From assembly GCA_964417835.1 (NCBI GenBank), contig CAYQJD010000010.1, positions 1-26,824 on the forward strand: DNA of 26,824 bases, given 5' to 3'. Positions 1 to 8,989 of the stretch are shown in pieces. Source of the stretch: UMGS1124 sp964417835 (GTDB lineage Bacteria; Bacillota_I; Bacilli_A; RF39; UBA660). The position numbers were made by a program, and so were the translations under genes. How positions within the stretch are numbered: position 1 is the first letter of the stretch; each line of letters starts with the position of its first letter. The notes under the pieces were generated by a model. It worked only from the letters and a program-made list of their open reading frames with translations. It made no database searches and was not told the origin of the DNA.

Positions 1-199
1 ATGTTAAAAGGGCATACTCCATATTTTAAAGTGTAGTAACTGTCAAACTTCGGAGAAAATAATTTTAATTTAATAAATATATTTGATACTAATATAACTG
101 GTAAAATTAATAATATAAATGGTTTTAAAAAAGCTACAAAATTAAGAAGAAATTTTAAATAAATATATTTATTATTTCTTTTTTTATAGATTTTTTGGT
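1..199. other. AT-rich leader region with no convincing gene
   Basis: I see no supported gene here. One frame is open from about position 40 to the stop at 160-162 (ending ...KATKLRRNFK), but it has no ATG and is preceded by stops at 34-39. Another short frame around 8-73 contains a CSNC pair and also lacks a start. These could be the worn end of a gene lying to the left, but nothing identifies it. No tRNA-like cloverleaf or strong terminator was seen. Confidence 0.4.
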
Positions 200-228
200 T
201 TGAGTTTTATATATTTGTATTGTATAAT
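200..228 (+). promoter_or_regulatory. Sigma-A-type promoter of ackA operon
   Basis: A -35 box TTGAGT (200-205) and a perfect -10 box TATAAT (223-228) are separated by 17 bases. Transcription would start near 235, leaving a very short leader before the AGGTG ribosome binding site (236-240) and the ATG at 246. Confidence 0.75.
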
Positions 229-245
229 ACTTATTAGGTGATTAT

Positions 246-1442
246 ATGAAAATTTTAAGTGTAAATGCAGGGTCATCTTCTTTAAAGTTTACTTTATTTG
301 AAATGCCTGAAGGAAAAAATTTAATAAGTGGATATTTTGAAAAGATTGGATTATCTGATAGTTTTTATTCTATTAAAATAAACGGTGAAAAAGTTAAAAA
401 AATTGAATATATTAAGAATCATGATAGTGCTGTGGAAATTTTAATAAAGGAATTATTAGAGAATAATATAATAAGTTCTTTAGAAGAATTAGATGGTGTT
501 GGTCATAGAGTTGTTCATGGAGGAGAAAAATATTCTAATTCAGTTATAATTGATGAAAAAGTTATTGAAACTATAAATGATTTAGTCCCATTAGCACCTT
601 TACATAATCCAGCTAATCTTATTGGTATAAAAGCTTTTATGAATGTATTAAAAAACACCCCTAATATTGGAGTGTTTGATACTGCTTTTCATCAAACTAT
701 ACCAGTAGAACGTTATCTATATAGTGTTCCATATAATTGGTATAAAGATTATAAAGTAAGAAAATATGGATTTCATGGAACAAGTCATAAATATATAACA
801 CAATATATGAAAAAAGAACTTAATAAAAACGATTTAAATTTAATAATTTGTCATATAGGATCAGGTGGATCTTTATGTGCTGTTAAAAATGGAAAAAGTT
901 ATGATACTACTATGGGATTTACTCCTAATGCAGGAATAATGATGGGAACTCGTTCAGGAGATATAGATTATACAATTATTCCTTATGTTATGAAAGAATC
1001 AAATAATTCGCTTAAAGATATAGATAATATTTTGAATAAAAATAGTGGATTACTTGGTATAAGTGAAGTTTCAAGTGATCATAGAGATATATTAGAAGAA
1101 ATAGAAAAAGGTAATGATTTGGCTATATTAGCAAACGAAATGTATGTTAATAGAGTTGCTAATTATATAGCTCAATATTATTTAGAATTAGAAGGAAAAG
1201 TAGATGCAATTGTTTTAACTGCAGGATTAGGAGAAAATGCTATAGAGTTTAGATCAAGTCTTATTAATAAGTTAAATTGTTTAGGAATATTTATAGATAA
1301 TAATAAAAATGATAATATTGCAAGTTATAAAGAAAATAGTATGGGTATAATAAGTAGTGATGAATCAAAAATACCTGTATATGTAGTTCCTACAAATGAA
1401 GAGCTGATGATTGCGCTAGACACATATGATTTAATAAAGTAG
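246..1442 (+). CDS. ackA: Acetate kinase
   Basis: Cytosolic acetate kinase (acetyl phosphate + ADP to acetate + ATP), the ATP-yielding step of the phosphotransacetylase-acetate kinase fermentation route. The 398-residue length is normal for the family. Signature parts are visible in order: VNAGSSS at the N-terminus (N7), GHRVVHGGE (R88), FDTAFHQT (D145), the FHGTSHKY block (H177), a GTRSGDID block, and PTNEELMIA near the C-terminus (E385). These match the known substrate- and metal-binding residues of the family (N7, R91, D148, H180 and E384 in the Methanosarcina enzyme). The ATG is preceded by AGGTG at a suitable distance and a good promoter. The next gene starts 13 bases after its stop, so the two are probably one operon. 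No phosphotransacetylase gene is in the window. Confidence 0.97.
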   Translation: MKILSVNAGSSSLKFTLFEMPEGKNLISGYFEKIGLSDSFYSIKINGEKVKKIEYIKNHDSAVEILIKELLENNIISSLEELDGVGHRVVHGGEKYSNSVIIDEKVIETINDLVPLAPLHNPANLIGIKAFMNVLKNTPNIGVFDTAFHQTIPVERYLYSVPYNWYKDYKVRKYGFHGTSHKYITQYMKKELNKNDLNLIICHIGSGGSLCAVKNGKSYDTTMGFTPNAGIMMGTRSGDIDYTIIPYVMKESNNSLKDIDNILNKNSGLLGISEVSSDHRDILEEIEKGNDLAILANEMYVNRVANYIAQYYLELEGKVDAIVLTAGLGENAIEFRSSLINKLNCLGIFIDNNKNDNIASYKENSMGIISSDESKIPVYVVPTNEELMIALDTYDLIK

Positions 1443-1455
1443 AAGAGGGTATAAA

Positions 1456-2424
1456 GTGAACATAATATTTAAACAGATAATAAAAAAAATTAGAGAATAT
1501 GATAATATTGTAATTGCAAGACATGTTGGACCAGATCCTGATGCTGTTGCAAGTGAAATAGCTTTAAGAGACTCAATAAAGTTAACATATCCTAAAAAAA
1601 AAGTTTATGCTGTAGGTAATGCTGTTTCTAAATTTAAATATTATGGTGAATTAGATAGAATTGATGATTCTAATTTAAATAATCCTTTATTAATTATACT
1701 GGATGTTCCTAATAAATCTAGAATAGATGGAATAAATTATGATAATTATGATTATGTTATAAGAATAGACCATCATCCAAATATAGAAGATATTGCTAAT
1801 TTAGAATATGTTAATGTTAATAGTAGCAGTACGTGTGAGTTAATTGCAGAATTGATTAATACTACTAAATTAAGAATGAATAAGGGTATTGCTGCTAATT
1901 TATTCTTAGGAATTGTAGCTGATAGTGATAGATTTTTATTTGAAACATCAACTCCAAAAACGTTTAAAATAGTTAGTAATTTAATAGAAACAAATTCTTT
2001 AAATATTAAAAAGTTATATAATAATTTATATGAAAGACCAATAAATGAAGTTAAGTTTCAGTCATACATTGCTTTAAATATGACAATTTCTGAAAATGGT
2101 TTTGGATATATAAAGTTAGATAAAGATATTATGAATGAATATAATGTCGATTCTTCTTCAGCTTCTAATATGATAAATAATTTTAATTTTATTAAAGATT
2201 TATATTGTTGGGCATTTAGCAGCTACGATGAAAAGAATGATGTTTATAAAATAAATATTAGAAGTAGAGGTCCAGTTATTAATGATGTTGCATCTAAATA
2301 TAATGGCGGAGGGCATAAATTTGCAAGTGGTGCTAGGATAACAGAAGAAAGTGATGTTGACAAATTATTTGAAGAATTAGATAAAAGAACTAAAGAATTC
2401 TCTAGAGATTTAGCAAATAGATAG
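1456..2424 (+). CDS. nrnA: DHH/DHHA1 phosphoesterase, NrnA-like (nanoRNase / pAp phosphatase family)
   Basis: A 322-residue soluble protein of the bifunctional oligoribonuclease/pAp-phosphatase type. The N-terminal DHH domain shows HVGPDPDA (H23, D27, D29), an LDVPN segment near residue 82 and the name-giving DHH triad (D105, H106, H107). The C-terminal DHHA1 domain shows the GGGHKFASGA substrate loop (G284-A293). All expected Mn-binding positions look intact, so it should be active on short RNAs (2-5 nt), pAp or, in some family members, cyclic-dinucleotide breakdown products such as pApA or pGpG. The sequence alone does not separate NrnA from the related soluble DhhP-type enzymes. The start is GTG, with AGAGGG (1444-1449) about 6 bases upstream; no closer ATG fits. 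It probably shares the ackA promoter. Confidence 0.88.
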   Translation: MNIIFKQIIKKIREYDNIVIARHVGPDPDAVASEIALRDSIKLTYPKKKVYAVGNAVSKFKYYGELDRIDDSNLNNPLLIILDVPNKSRIDGINYDNYDYVIRIDHHPNIEDIANLEYVNVNSSSTCELIAELINTTKLRMNKGIAANLFLGIVADSDRFLFETSTPKTFKIVSNLIETNSLNIKKLYNNLYERPINEVKFQSYIALNMTISENGFGYIKLDKDIMNEYNVDSSSASNMINNFNFIKDLYCWAFSSYDEKNDVYKINIRSRGPVINDVASKYNGGGHKFASGARITEESDVDKLFEELDKRTKEFSRDLANR

Positions 2425-2433
2425 TTCTTTTTT
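2383..2433 (+). terminator. Putative intrinsic terminator overlapping the nrnA 3' end
   Basis: AAAAGAACTA (2383-2392) is perfectly complementary to TAGTTCTTTT (2422-2431), giving a 10-bp stem followed by more T residues. The 29-base loop itself contains the palindrome TCTCTAGAGA (2399-2408), which could form an inner hairpin. The nrnA stop codon lies in the 3' arm. The loop is longer than usual, so confidence is moderate. Confidence 0.5.
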
Positions 2434-2443
2434 TATTTTAACT

Positions 2444-2471
2444 TTTACTTTTAAAATTTATTTGATACAAT
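2444..2471 (+). promoter_or_regulatory. Probable promoter of essC copy 1
   Basis: An extended -10 element TGA-TACAAT (2463-2471) lies 25 bases before the essC ATG. A weak -35-like TTTACT (2444-2449) sits 16 bases upstream of the -10 hexamer. The ribosome binding site GAGGGA follows at 2485-2490. Confidence 0.5.
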
Positions 2472-2495
2472 TATATTTAGAATAGAGGGATTAAT

Positions 2496-5400
2496 ATGAA
2501 ACTATTTATTCAAGATAATGAAAAAATAACAACATATTATTTACCTGAAGAAGTTTCTGAAATGTTTTTATTTTCCTATATTGGAAAAATGAATAAACAG
2601 GAAAATCATATCAGTGTAGAATCATCTAATAATAATTGGTTTTTAAAAAGTAATGGAAGTGTAGATGTTCTAGATGATAGTAATATAGTTTTACCTTCCT
2701 TAATTTTAGAAAATTATAAACGTTATAAATTAAGAGTTATATCCGAAGAAGAACCTGTATATTTATATTCTTTACCATCAAAAGATGCTAATTCAAAAGA
2801 AATATCACTTTTAGATATTAGTAATATTATAAAAATTAAAGAGATTAAAATTGGAAATAATAATAAATGTGAAATATATTATAATAATTCGTTATTAGAA
2901 AAAAAAGATATAAAAATAATTTTTGAAAATGATTTTTGGTATATAGTTGCATCAGAAAATTCAGAAGTATATTTAAATAAAACTAGAATATATAAATGTA
3001 AACTTTCATTAGGAGATGTTATATTTATATATGGTTTGTCTATTATTTGGATGGGGTCTTTTTTTAGAATAAATAATCCTTTTAATTCTGTTATTATAAA
3101 TGGGTTGAATAATTATATATCACCTGATTATGGAGTTAATACAAATTTTGTTGAGTATAAAGCTAATAGTAATGATTTTATTAATGAGAGAGAATATTTT
3201 TTTCATACTCCCACTTTAAGGCCAGTTCTTGAAAAAGAAAATGTTAAAATTGATGCACCTCCTCAAAGTCCATTACAAGAAGATTTACCATTTTTATTAA
3301 GTTTGGGTTCTTCTTTAACAATGGCATCTTCATCATTTATTACTGGTTTTTCAGTTTATAATAGTTTAACAGCTGGTGAAAAAACATTATATCAATGTTT
3401 GCCTCAAATAATAATGTTTTTTAGTATGATTGTCGGTTCATTATTTATGCCTAGAATCATAAGTTTATATCAAAAGCATAAAAGGAAACAAAAAGAGAGA
3501 AAAAGGCAGAGAAAATATAAAGAATATTTAGAAAAAAAAGAAGAAAAAATAAAAGCAATTATGGAAAGACAATCTGTTATTTTAACAGAGAACAATCCTT
3601 CTATAATAGATTGTAATAAAATAATATCTACTGATAATAGAAGAGATATTTGGAGTAGAGAAATTACAGATAAAGATTTTTTGAATGTTAGATTAGGTTT
3701 AGGAGAAACAGAAGCTTTAATAGATATTAGTGCACCAGAAGAACATTTTACTTTAGATGAAGATAACTTAATGGAAGAAGTTTATAAAATTGTAAATAAG
3801 TCAAGAATGTTAAATAATGTGCCTGTTGTTGTTAATTTAGTTGAAAAAAGAATTGCTGCAATAATTATGTCATGTAATTTTAGTAATGCATATTTAAATG
3901 CAATTTTGTTACAATTAATAACTCATCAAAGTGGAGCTGATCTTAAAATAGTAGTTTTTACAGATGAAGATGGTAATAGAAAGTGGAATTATTTAAGATC
4001 GTTATCTCATTGTTGGAGTGATGATAAAACTATAAGATTTTTTGCAACTAATACTGAAGAATATAACGAAGTTGATATATATTTAAGTAATGAATTTAAA
4101 AAAAGAAAAGAAGCATTAAAATCTTCTAAAAGTGATGAAAATGAAGATTTTGATAATAGTATGGGATATAAAAATTTTTCGCCTTATTATTTAATAATAA
4201 ATGATAATTATAAAAAAACTAAAAATCTTTCTATTATTCAAAGTGTTATTAATGTTAATGAAAATAATGGATTTTCTATGTTAATTTGTGATAAAACGTT
4301 ATTAAATGTTCCAAAAAAAATTCAATCTTTTATTCAAATAACAGATATAGATGGTTGTATTTCAGATAGAGAAGTACAAAGTACTACACAACATAAATTT
4401 ATACCAGAATATAGTTATGATATTGATATGAATTTTTTAGCAGAAAAAATTTCAAATATACCTATTATGGGTAAAGATGCAGCAAGTACTCTTCCTACAA
4501 TGTTATCTTTTCTAGAAATGTATAATGTTTCTAAAATAGAACAATTAAATATTCAAAATAGATGGAAAGAAAATAATCCAACTATAAATTTAGCTACTCC
4601 AGTAGGTGTTCATACAAATGGGGATATATTTAAACTGGATTTACATGAAAAATATCATGGACCACATGGATTAATAGCAGGATCTACTGGTAGTGGTAAA
4701 TCGGAATTTATAATTACATTTTTATTATCTATGGCAATTAACTATCATCCTTATGAAGTTCAATTTGTACTTATCGATTATAAAGGTGGAGGTTTGGCAG
4801 GCGCTTTCGAGAATAAAGAAAGTGGTGTTAAAATACCACATTTAGCGGGAACTATTACTAATCTTGATAAAAGTGAAATTAATAGAACTTTAGTATCTAT
4901 ACAAAGTGAATTAAAAAGAAGACAAAGAATATTTAATGAGGTTAAAGATTCATTAGGTGAAAGTACAATGGATATTTATAAATATCAGAGATATTTTAGA
5001 GAAGGTGCAATTGAGGAACCTGTAAGTCATTTATTTATAGTAAGTGATGAATTTGCTGAATTAAAAAGTCAACAACCTGAATTTATGGATGAGCTAATAT
5101 CGACAGCACGTATAGGACGTTCTTTAGGTGTACATTTAATATTAGCAACACAAAAACCTAGTGGAGTAGTAAATGATCAGATTTGGTCAAATGCTAAATT
5201 TAAGGTATGTCTTAAAGTACAAGATAGATCAGATAGTATGGAAATGTTAAAAAAACCAGATGCTGCTAGTATAAAGGAAACAGGAAGATTTTATTTACAA
5301 GTTGGATATGATGATTATTTTGATGTTGGGCAATCAGCATGGGCTGGAGCCAAATATATACCTAGTGATACAGTAAAGAAAAAAATTGATGATTCAATAG

Positions 5401-7103
5401 TTTTCATTAATAATATTGGGGCAATATTAAAAAGTATTAACAATACTGTAAAAACTGAAAAGAATATTGAAGAAAAGGGAGATCAATTAACAAATATAGT
5501 AAAATACTTATATGATATTGGTGTTAAGCAAAATATTAAGACTAAGCAAATGTGGTTAGAAAATATTCCATCAGAAATATTTTTGAATGCTTTAGAGAAA
5601 AAGTATGGATATAAAACTAATCCATATCAAATTAATCCAGTAATTGGAGAATATGATAATCCAGAAGGTCAATCTCAAGGATTATTAACATTAGATTTAA
5701 CAAATGTTGGTAATGTATTAATTTATGGAATGGGTGGTGTAGGTAAAGCTAATTTACTTATAACTTTAATAACATCAATTTGCTTACGTCATAAACCTGA
5801 AGAAGTTAATTTATATATATTTGATTATGGAGCAGAAACTTTAAAAATATTTTCAAAGTTTCCACATGTTGGTTCTGTAGTTACTGTCGATTCAGAAGAA
5901 TTATTATTTGATACGTTAATTTTTGTCGAAAAAGAAATAGAATATAGAAAAGATTTATTTGTAGATTATGGAGGAACTTACACGAATTATAATAATGAAA
6001 GTGGTAAAAAGTTGCCTTTAATAATAGTTATAATAAACAATTATGAAGTTTTTGTAGAAACAAATTCAAGATTATCAGATCAATTAATGGTTTTAATAAG
6101 AGATGGTGCTAAAATTGGAATAGTATTTATAATTACAACGGCATCTAATAATGCTGTTAGAAATAATTCATTACAACTATTTATGTATAAATTATCTTTA
6201 CAACAAAGTGATCCATCAAATTATAGATTACTTTTAAATTCGAAAAAAGGTTTAGAACCTAAAAAAACATTTGGTAGAGGAATTATAGCTAATGATGATG
6301 GTGGTTATGAATTTCAAACTGCATTTATTTGTAATAGGAAAAAAATTAATGCAACAATAAGACAACTTATTACAACTTTAAATCAAGCGTTTCCTGAAGG
6401 TGTAAAAAAGATAAAATCTATGCCAAATATAATTACTTTTGATACTTTAAAAGATGAAATAACAAATTTGACTAAGGTTCCTATAGGATATACTCAAATT
6501 GGTAAAGATGTATTTTATTATGATTTTTATAGCAAAGTAAATACATTAATAATATCAAAAAAACTTTCAATAACTAGTTATTTTGTACAATCTTTTCCTC
6601 AAGTTTTATCTAAAGTTGTTAATAAATTAATAGTAATAGATGCAAAAAACATGTTGGAAGATATTTCAATAAATAATATGATTGTTATTAATAATAATTA
6701 TGAGGATAATTTAAATAAAATTGCTGCAGAGTTATTTAGACAAGATAATCAGTTAAGAGTTTTATTAATAGTTGGCTTAGCTAGTTTAATTAATAGTTTG
6801 TCTAAGGAAAGTTATGAAAAATTAAAATTAATTTTAGCTAAACTTTTTGAAAATAAATATTCTAGGTCAATTATAATAGATGATATATCTGAAATAGAAA
6901 AGATTATAATTGAACCTTGGGTTTCTCGAGTATTTGACTTTAACAATGGAATATGGTTAGGACCTGAATGTAATTTACAAACTGTAATTAAATTTAAAAA
7001 CGTTTCATCAGATATAAAAAAGGCAAACTTTGCTTATATGGGAGTAGCTTGTTTAAATAATCAACCTATTTTAATTAAAACAATAGCTGTAGAAGAAGAA
7101 TAA
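2496..7103 (+). CDS. essC: Type VII secretion FtsK/SpoIIIE-family ATPase EssC, copy 1
   Basis: A 1535-residue membrane motor of the Firmicutes type VII (Ess/Yuk) secretion system, close to the usual 1480-1500 residues. Order of parts: an N-terminal cytoplasmic half with FHA-like beta modules (second roughly 105-205), two membrane helices (about 265-290 and 304-325), a very basic charged linker (about 327-370), then tandem ATPase domains. The first ATPase domain is intact: Walker A GSTGSGKS (729-736) and Walker B ending SDE (D851, E852), plus the conserved LIDYKGGGLAG and ATQKPSGVV segments. The second has a drifted P-loop, GMGGVGKA (1078-1085), with Ala where Ser/Thr should bind Mg, and no acidic pair in its Walker B strand (IIVIINNYE). 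The C-terminal third is recognisable only by spacing. The domain architecture makes the identification firm. Its WXG100-like genes follow directly. Confidence 0.96.
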   Translation: MKLFIQDNEKITTYYLPEEVSEMFLFSYIGKMNKQENHISVESSNNNWFLKSNGSVDVLDDSNIVLPSLILENYKRYKLRVISEEEPVYLYSLPSKDANSKEISLLDISNIIKIKEIKIGNNNKCEIYYNNSLLEKKDIKIIFENDFWYIVASENSEVYLNKTRIYKCKLSLGDVIFIYGLSIIWMGSFFRINNPFNSVIINGLNNYISPDYGVNTNFVEYKANSNDFINEREYFFHTPTLRPVLEKENVKIDAPPQSPLQEDLPFLLSLGSSLTMASSSFITGFSVYNSLTAGEKTLYQCLPQIIMFFSMIVGSLFMPRIISLYQKHKRKQKERKRQRKYKEYLEKKEEKIKAIMERQSVILTENNPSIIDCNKIISTDNRRDIWSREITDKDFLNVRLGLGETEALIDISAPEEHFTLDEDNLMEEVYKIVNKSRMLNNVPVVVNLVEKRIAAIIMSCNFSNAYLNAILLQLITHQSGADLKIVVFTDEDGNRKWNYLRSLSHCWSDDKTIRFFATNTEEYNEVDIYLSNEFKKRKEALKSSKSDENEDFDNSMGYKNFSPYYLIINDNYKKTKNLSIIQSVINVNENNGFSMLICDKTLLNVPKKIQSFIQITDIDGCISDREVQSTTQHKFIPEYSYDIDMNFLAEKISNIPIMGKDAASTLPTMLSFLEMYNVSKIEQLNIQNRWKENNPTINLATPVGVHTNGDIFKLDLHEKYHGPHGLIAGSTGSGKSEFIITFLLSMAINYHPYEVQFVLIDYKGGGLAGAFENKESGVKIPHLAGTITNLDKSEINRTLVSIQSELKRRQRIFNEVKDSLGESTMDIYKYQRYFREGAIEEPVSHLFIVSDEFAELKSQQPEFMDELISTARIGRSLGVHLILATQKPSGVVNDQIWSNAKFKVCLKVQDRSDSMEMLKKPDAASIKETGRFYLQVGYDDYFDVGQSAWAGAKYIPSDTVKKKIDDSIVFINNIGAILKSINNTVKTEKNIEEKGDQLTNIVKYLYDIGVKQNIKTKQMWLENIPSEIFLNALEKKYGYKTNPYQINPVIGEYDNPEGQSQGLLTLDLTNVGNVLIYGMGGVGKANLLITLITSICLRHKPEEVNLYIFDYGAETLKIFSKFPHVGSVVTVDSEELLFDTLIFVEKEIEYRKDLFVDYGGTYTNYNNESGKKLPLIIVIINNYEVFVETNSRLSDQLMVLIRDGAKIGIVFIITTASNNAVRNNSLQLFMYKLSLQQSDPSNYRLLLNSKKGLEPKKTFGRGIIANDDGGYEFQTAFICNRKKINATIRQLITTLNQAFPEGVKKIKSMPNIITFDTLKDEITNLTKVPIGYTQIGKDVFYYDFYSKVNTLIISKKLSITSYFVQSFPQVLSKVVNKLIVIDAKNMLEDISINNMIVINNNYEDNLNKIAAELFRQDNQLRVLLIVGLASLINSLSKESYEKLKLILAKLFENKYSRSIIIDDISEIEKIIIEPWVSRVFDFNNGIWLGPECNLQTVIKFKNVSSDIKKANFAYMGVACLNNQPILIKTIAVEEE

Positions 7104-7144
7104 ACTTAATGTTTTCTTTTTTTGACAATTGGTTGTAAAATTTA

Positions 7145-7173
7145 TTGAAAATAATATTTTATTATAGTATATT
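7145..7173 (+). promoter_or_regulatory. Possible promoter of first WXG100-like cluster
   Basis: TTGAAA (7145-7150) and TATATT (7168-7173) are 17 bases apart in the 131-base gap between essC copy 1 and the small-gene cluster. A perfect TTGACA lies further upstream at 7122-7127 but has no suitably spaced -10. A short AT-only inverted repeat (TATTAAT/ATTAATA, around 7198-7215) lies in the leader just before the AGGAGA ribosome binding site (7221-7226). Confidence 0.4.
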
Positions 7174-7234
7174 TAAACTGTAATAGTATAGAGGCGTTAT
7201 TAATGCTATTAATATTTTATAGGAGATTAATTAT

Positions 7235-7588
7235 ATGGGAAATGATGTAAAAATATCAGTTAATAAAAATAAACTTGAATATACAATATCTAATATTAAT
7301 TATTATTTAGAACGTATTCAAGAAATTTTTAATAACTTAGAAAAAGAATTCCTAGAAGTTAAAGATTGTTATATTACAAATAGTTCAAAAATTTATTTTA
7401 ATAATTTAGAACAATTTAAAACTGGATTTAATATAATTTGTAAAAACATCACTTCTTATAAAAATGATTTGGAAAAATTGATTAGTAGTATTGATGAGCA
7501 AGACTTATTATTAACAAAAAAAATGGAAAGTGCTATAGACGAAATCAATACAGTCTATAAAAAGGAGGAAATTGAAAAATGGCTTTAG
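7235..7588 (+). CDS. Small helical T7SS-cluster protein (WXG100-like, motif lost)
   Basis: A 117-residue protein predicted to be almost wholly alpha-helical, with no signal peptide or membrane segment. It has the size and helix-turn-helix character of WXG100/ESAT-6-like secreted proteins. The central turn has no Trp-x-Gly; the region around residues 46-50 reads CYITN. It starts with a good AGGAGA site and overlaps the next gene by 10 bases, so translation is probably coupled. By position it is either a secreted substrate or a cytosolic partner of the next two proteins. I do not recognise a named family. Confidence 0.75.
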   Translation: MGNDVKISVNKNKLEYTISNINYYLERIQEIFNNLEKEFLEVKDCYITNSSKIYFNNLEQFKTGFNIICKNITSYKNDLEKLISSIDEQDLLLTKKMESAIDEINTVYKKEEIEKWL

Positions 7589-7893
7589 GAATAGATGGAG
7601 CTACATTTGGGTATGATATAGCTGGTACTCAACAATTTTTAAATGAATTAAGAGCTTCATATCTTGATAGAGCGGCTGCTGATGCAAGAAATACAGATTC
7701 AATATTATCTGCAGTAGATGAATCTTGGGTTGGACAAGCTGCAGAGGATTTTAAAACAGCTTTAAATAACGATGGAAATGCATTGTCACGCACATTAGAA
7801 GAATTGTATGAACAATTACAAAATCAAATTAATAATATCGCATCAAGTATTGCAGATACTGATAGCGGATTAATGAGTAATTTAAGAAAGTAG
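7579..7893 (+). CDS. WXG100-family type VII secretion target
   Basis: A 104-residue helical-hairpin protein with the diagnostic turn SWVGQAAEDF (W50, G52). This is the WXG100 motif followed by the usual small/acidic residues that begin helix two. Family members dimerise as four-helix bundles and leave the cell through the EssC channel; no Sec signal is present, as expected. The ribosome binding site AAGGAGG (7562-7568) lies inside the end of the preceding gene, which overlaps it by 10 bases. The sequence is less AT-biased and richer in Ala and Gly than its neighbours, suggesting an abundant secreted protein. Gene symbols such as esxA are not assigned because orthology cannot be decided from the window. 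Confidence 0.9.
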   Translation: MALGIDGATFGYDIAGTQQFLNELRASYLDRAAADARNTDSILSAVDESWVGQAAEDFKTALNNDGNALSRTLEELYEQLQNQINNIASSIADTDSGLMSNLRK

Positions 7894-7903
7894 GAGATGA
7901 ATA

Positions 7904-8395
7904 ATGCCAAATATAAATAGTTTTCAAAATGCAGTTCAAAGAGGATGGGATGATTTAGCAACAACAGGAGCAAGTTTAGTAAATAAAGTTCAAAGTGCAG
8001 TAGGATCATATGTAGGACAATTTGGTACACAATTAATGACTGGAAATATGGCTGGTATTAATTATCAAACTTCAGAACAAATTAATCAAGAAATCGAAAA
8101 TTATATAAAGAAAATAGAAGAAGATATTCAAGAAGTTTCTGATAAAGCAGCAGAATCCTCTAAACAAGGATTAAAAGGGCAAAAAATGAACGATGCAATA
8201 GGTGATTTTGTTAAAGCAGTTAAAGAGGCAGCTCATAATCATACTACACAATTAAGACAATTCCAAGAAATGTTAAATCAAGCTATTGAGGCTTATAAAC
8301 AACGTGATGCTGAAATTTCTGGTTCACTTAACGATTCAGCAGGTGAAGCTAGAAGTTCTGTAGAAGAAATGGCTAGAGTAAATCATCAAGCATAA
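7904..8395 (+). CDS. Helical T7SS substrate with LxG-type turn and YxxxD motif
   Basis: A 163-residue helical protein, longer than a typical WXG100 protein. In place of Trp-x-Gly it has GLKGQKMNDAIGDF, an LxG-type turn placed between two long amphipathic helices. Near the C-terminal side it carries YKQRD (Y131, D135), which fits the YxxxD/E secretion motif known from T7SS substrates. There is no Sec signal and no membrane segment. A GGAGATG site lies just before the start, 10 bases after the preceding stop. It is likely to be secreted as a partner of the WXG100 protein encoded just before it; that pairing is inference from order and matched composition. Confidence 0.78.
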   Translation: MPNINSFQNAVQRGWDDLATTGASLVNKVQSAVGSYVGQFGTQLMTGNMAGINYQTSEQINQEIENYIKKIEEDIQEVSDKAAESSKQGLKGQKMNDAIGDFVKAVKEAAHNHTTQLRQFQEMLNQAIEAYKQRDAEISGSLNDSAGEARSSVEEMARVNHQA

Positions 8396-8401
8396 TAATT
8401 T

Positions 8402-8698
8402 ATGGATAAATCTGATATAATTAGAGAAATAAATAAATTAGAACAAATAAAATTATCATTAAATACTGTAATACAATACTTATCAAATCCTGATATATTT
8501 GATAAATTAACAAAAGTTAATTATATTTTATCTAATGATTATCTAGTTGATAAAAAAAATAATAAATTAGAAACTATAAAAAAAGTATTAAATTCTAAAG
8601 ATGATAGAGTTAATTCATGTAATGATATTATATATTATATAAATATTAAAATACGTAAATTAAAACAAAAATTAGAGAGTTTAGATTCATTAATATAG
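8402..8698 (+). CDS. Small helical coiled-coil protein of the T7SS cluster
   Basis: A 98-residue, Lys/Asn/Ile-rich protein predicted to form two or three helices. It has no Trp-x-Gly, no signal peptide and no membrane segment. It begins only 6 bases after the preceding stop and has no Shine-Dalgarno sequence, so it is probably translated by re-initiation from the upstream gene. Small coiled-coil proteins of this size commonly accompany WXG100 and LXG substrates in Bacillota (DUF5082-like and related), but I cannot assign it to one of those families. A chaperone or co-secreted partner role is inferred from context. Confidence 0.7.
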   Translation: MDKSDIIREINKLEQIKLSLNTVIQYLSNPDIFDKLTKVNYILSNDYLVDKKNNKLETIKKVLNSKDDRVNSCNDIIYYINIKIRKLKQKLESLDSLI

Positions 8699-8706
8699 AG
8701 GGTATT

Positions 8707-8988
8707 ATGTCAAATGTTAATATAAATACTGATCAGTTGCTTGACAAAGCAACTAATATTCTTGAGCTAGCTCAAGAATATAATATGATCATAGATAAGT
8801 TATTTAAAGAATTAACTTCTTTAGACGAAGAAGCTTGGAGTGGTACTGCAGCTAAAATATACACACAAAATGCTTTAATTGATAAAACAAATTATAAAGT
8901 TTTTGGAAATAATATAAAAATCTATGGTAAGACTTTAAAACAAACAGCAGAATTATACGATAACTTTATAAGAAAGTGGGATTTATAA
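8707..8988 (+). CDS. WXG100-family type VII secretion target
   Basis: A 93-residue protein with the helix-turn-helix layout of the ESAT-6/WXG100 family and an intact turn EAWSGTAAKIY (W44, G46). AGAGGG (8697-8702), partly overlapping the preceding stop, serves as its ribosome binding site. It is the second unambiguous WXG100 protein of the first cluster and is followed after a single base by another small gene, probably its partner. The tail ends NFIRKWDL and has no clear YxxxD/E, which in WXG100 heterodimers is often carried by only one subunit. Confidence 0.88.
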   Translation: MSNVNINTDQLLDKATNILELAQEYNMIIDKLFKELTSLDEEAWSGTAAKIYTQNALIDKTNYKVFGNNIKIYGKTLKQTAELYDNFIRKWDL

Positions 8989-8989
8989 T

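Noticed and set aside
1..162. Possible gene tail or transposase remnant (CSNC pair, LRRNFK end)
   Set aside because: Frames are short, interrupted and lack starts; the Cys pair alone is not diagnostic.
7086..7121. Terminator directly after essC copy 1
   Set aside because: A T-run is present, but only a 4-bp AAAC/GTTT stem with mismatched extension is visible, so I did not call it.
7122..7127. Perfect TTGACA as -35 of the first substrate operon
   Set aside because: No -10-like hexamer lies 16-18 bases downstream (the sequence there is TTGAAA), so the next spaced pair was preferred.
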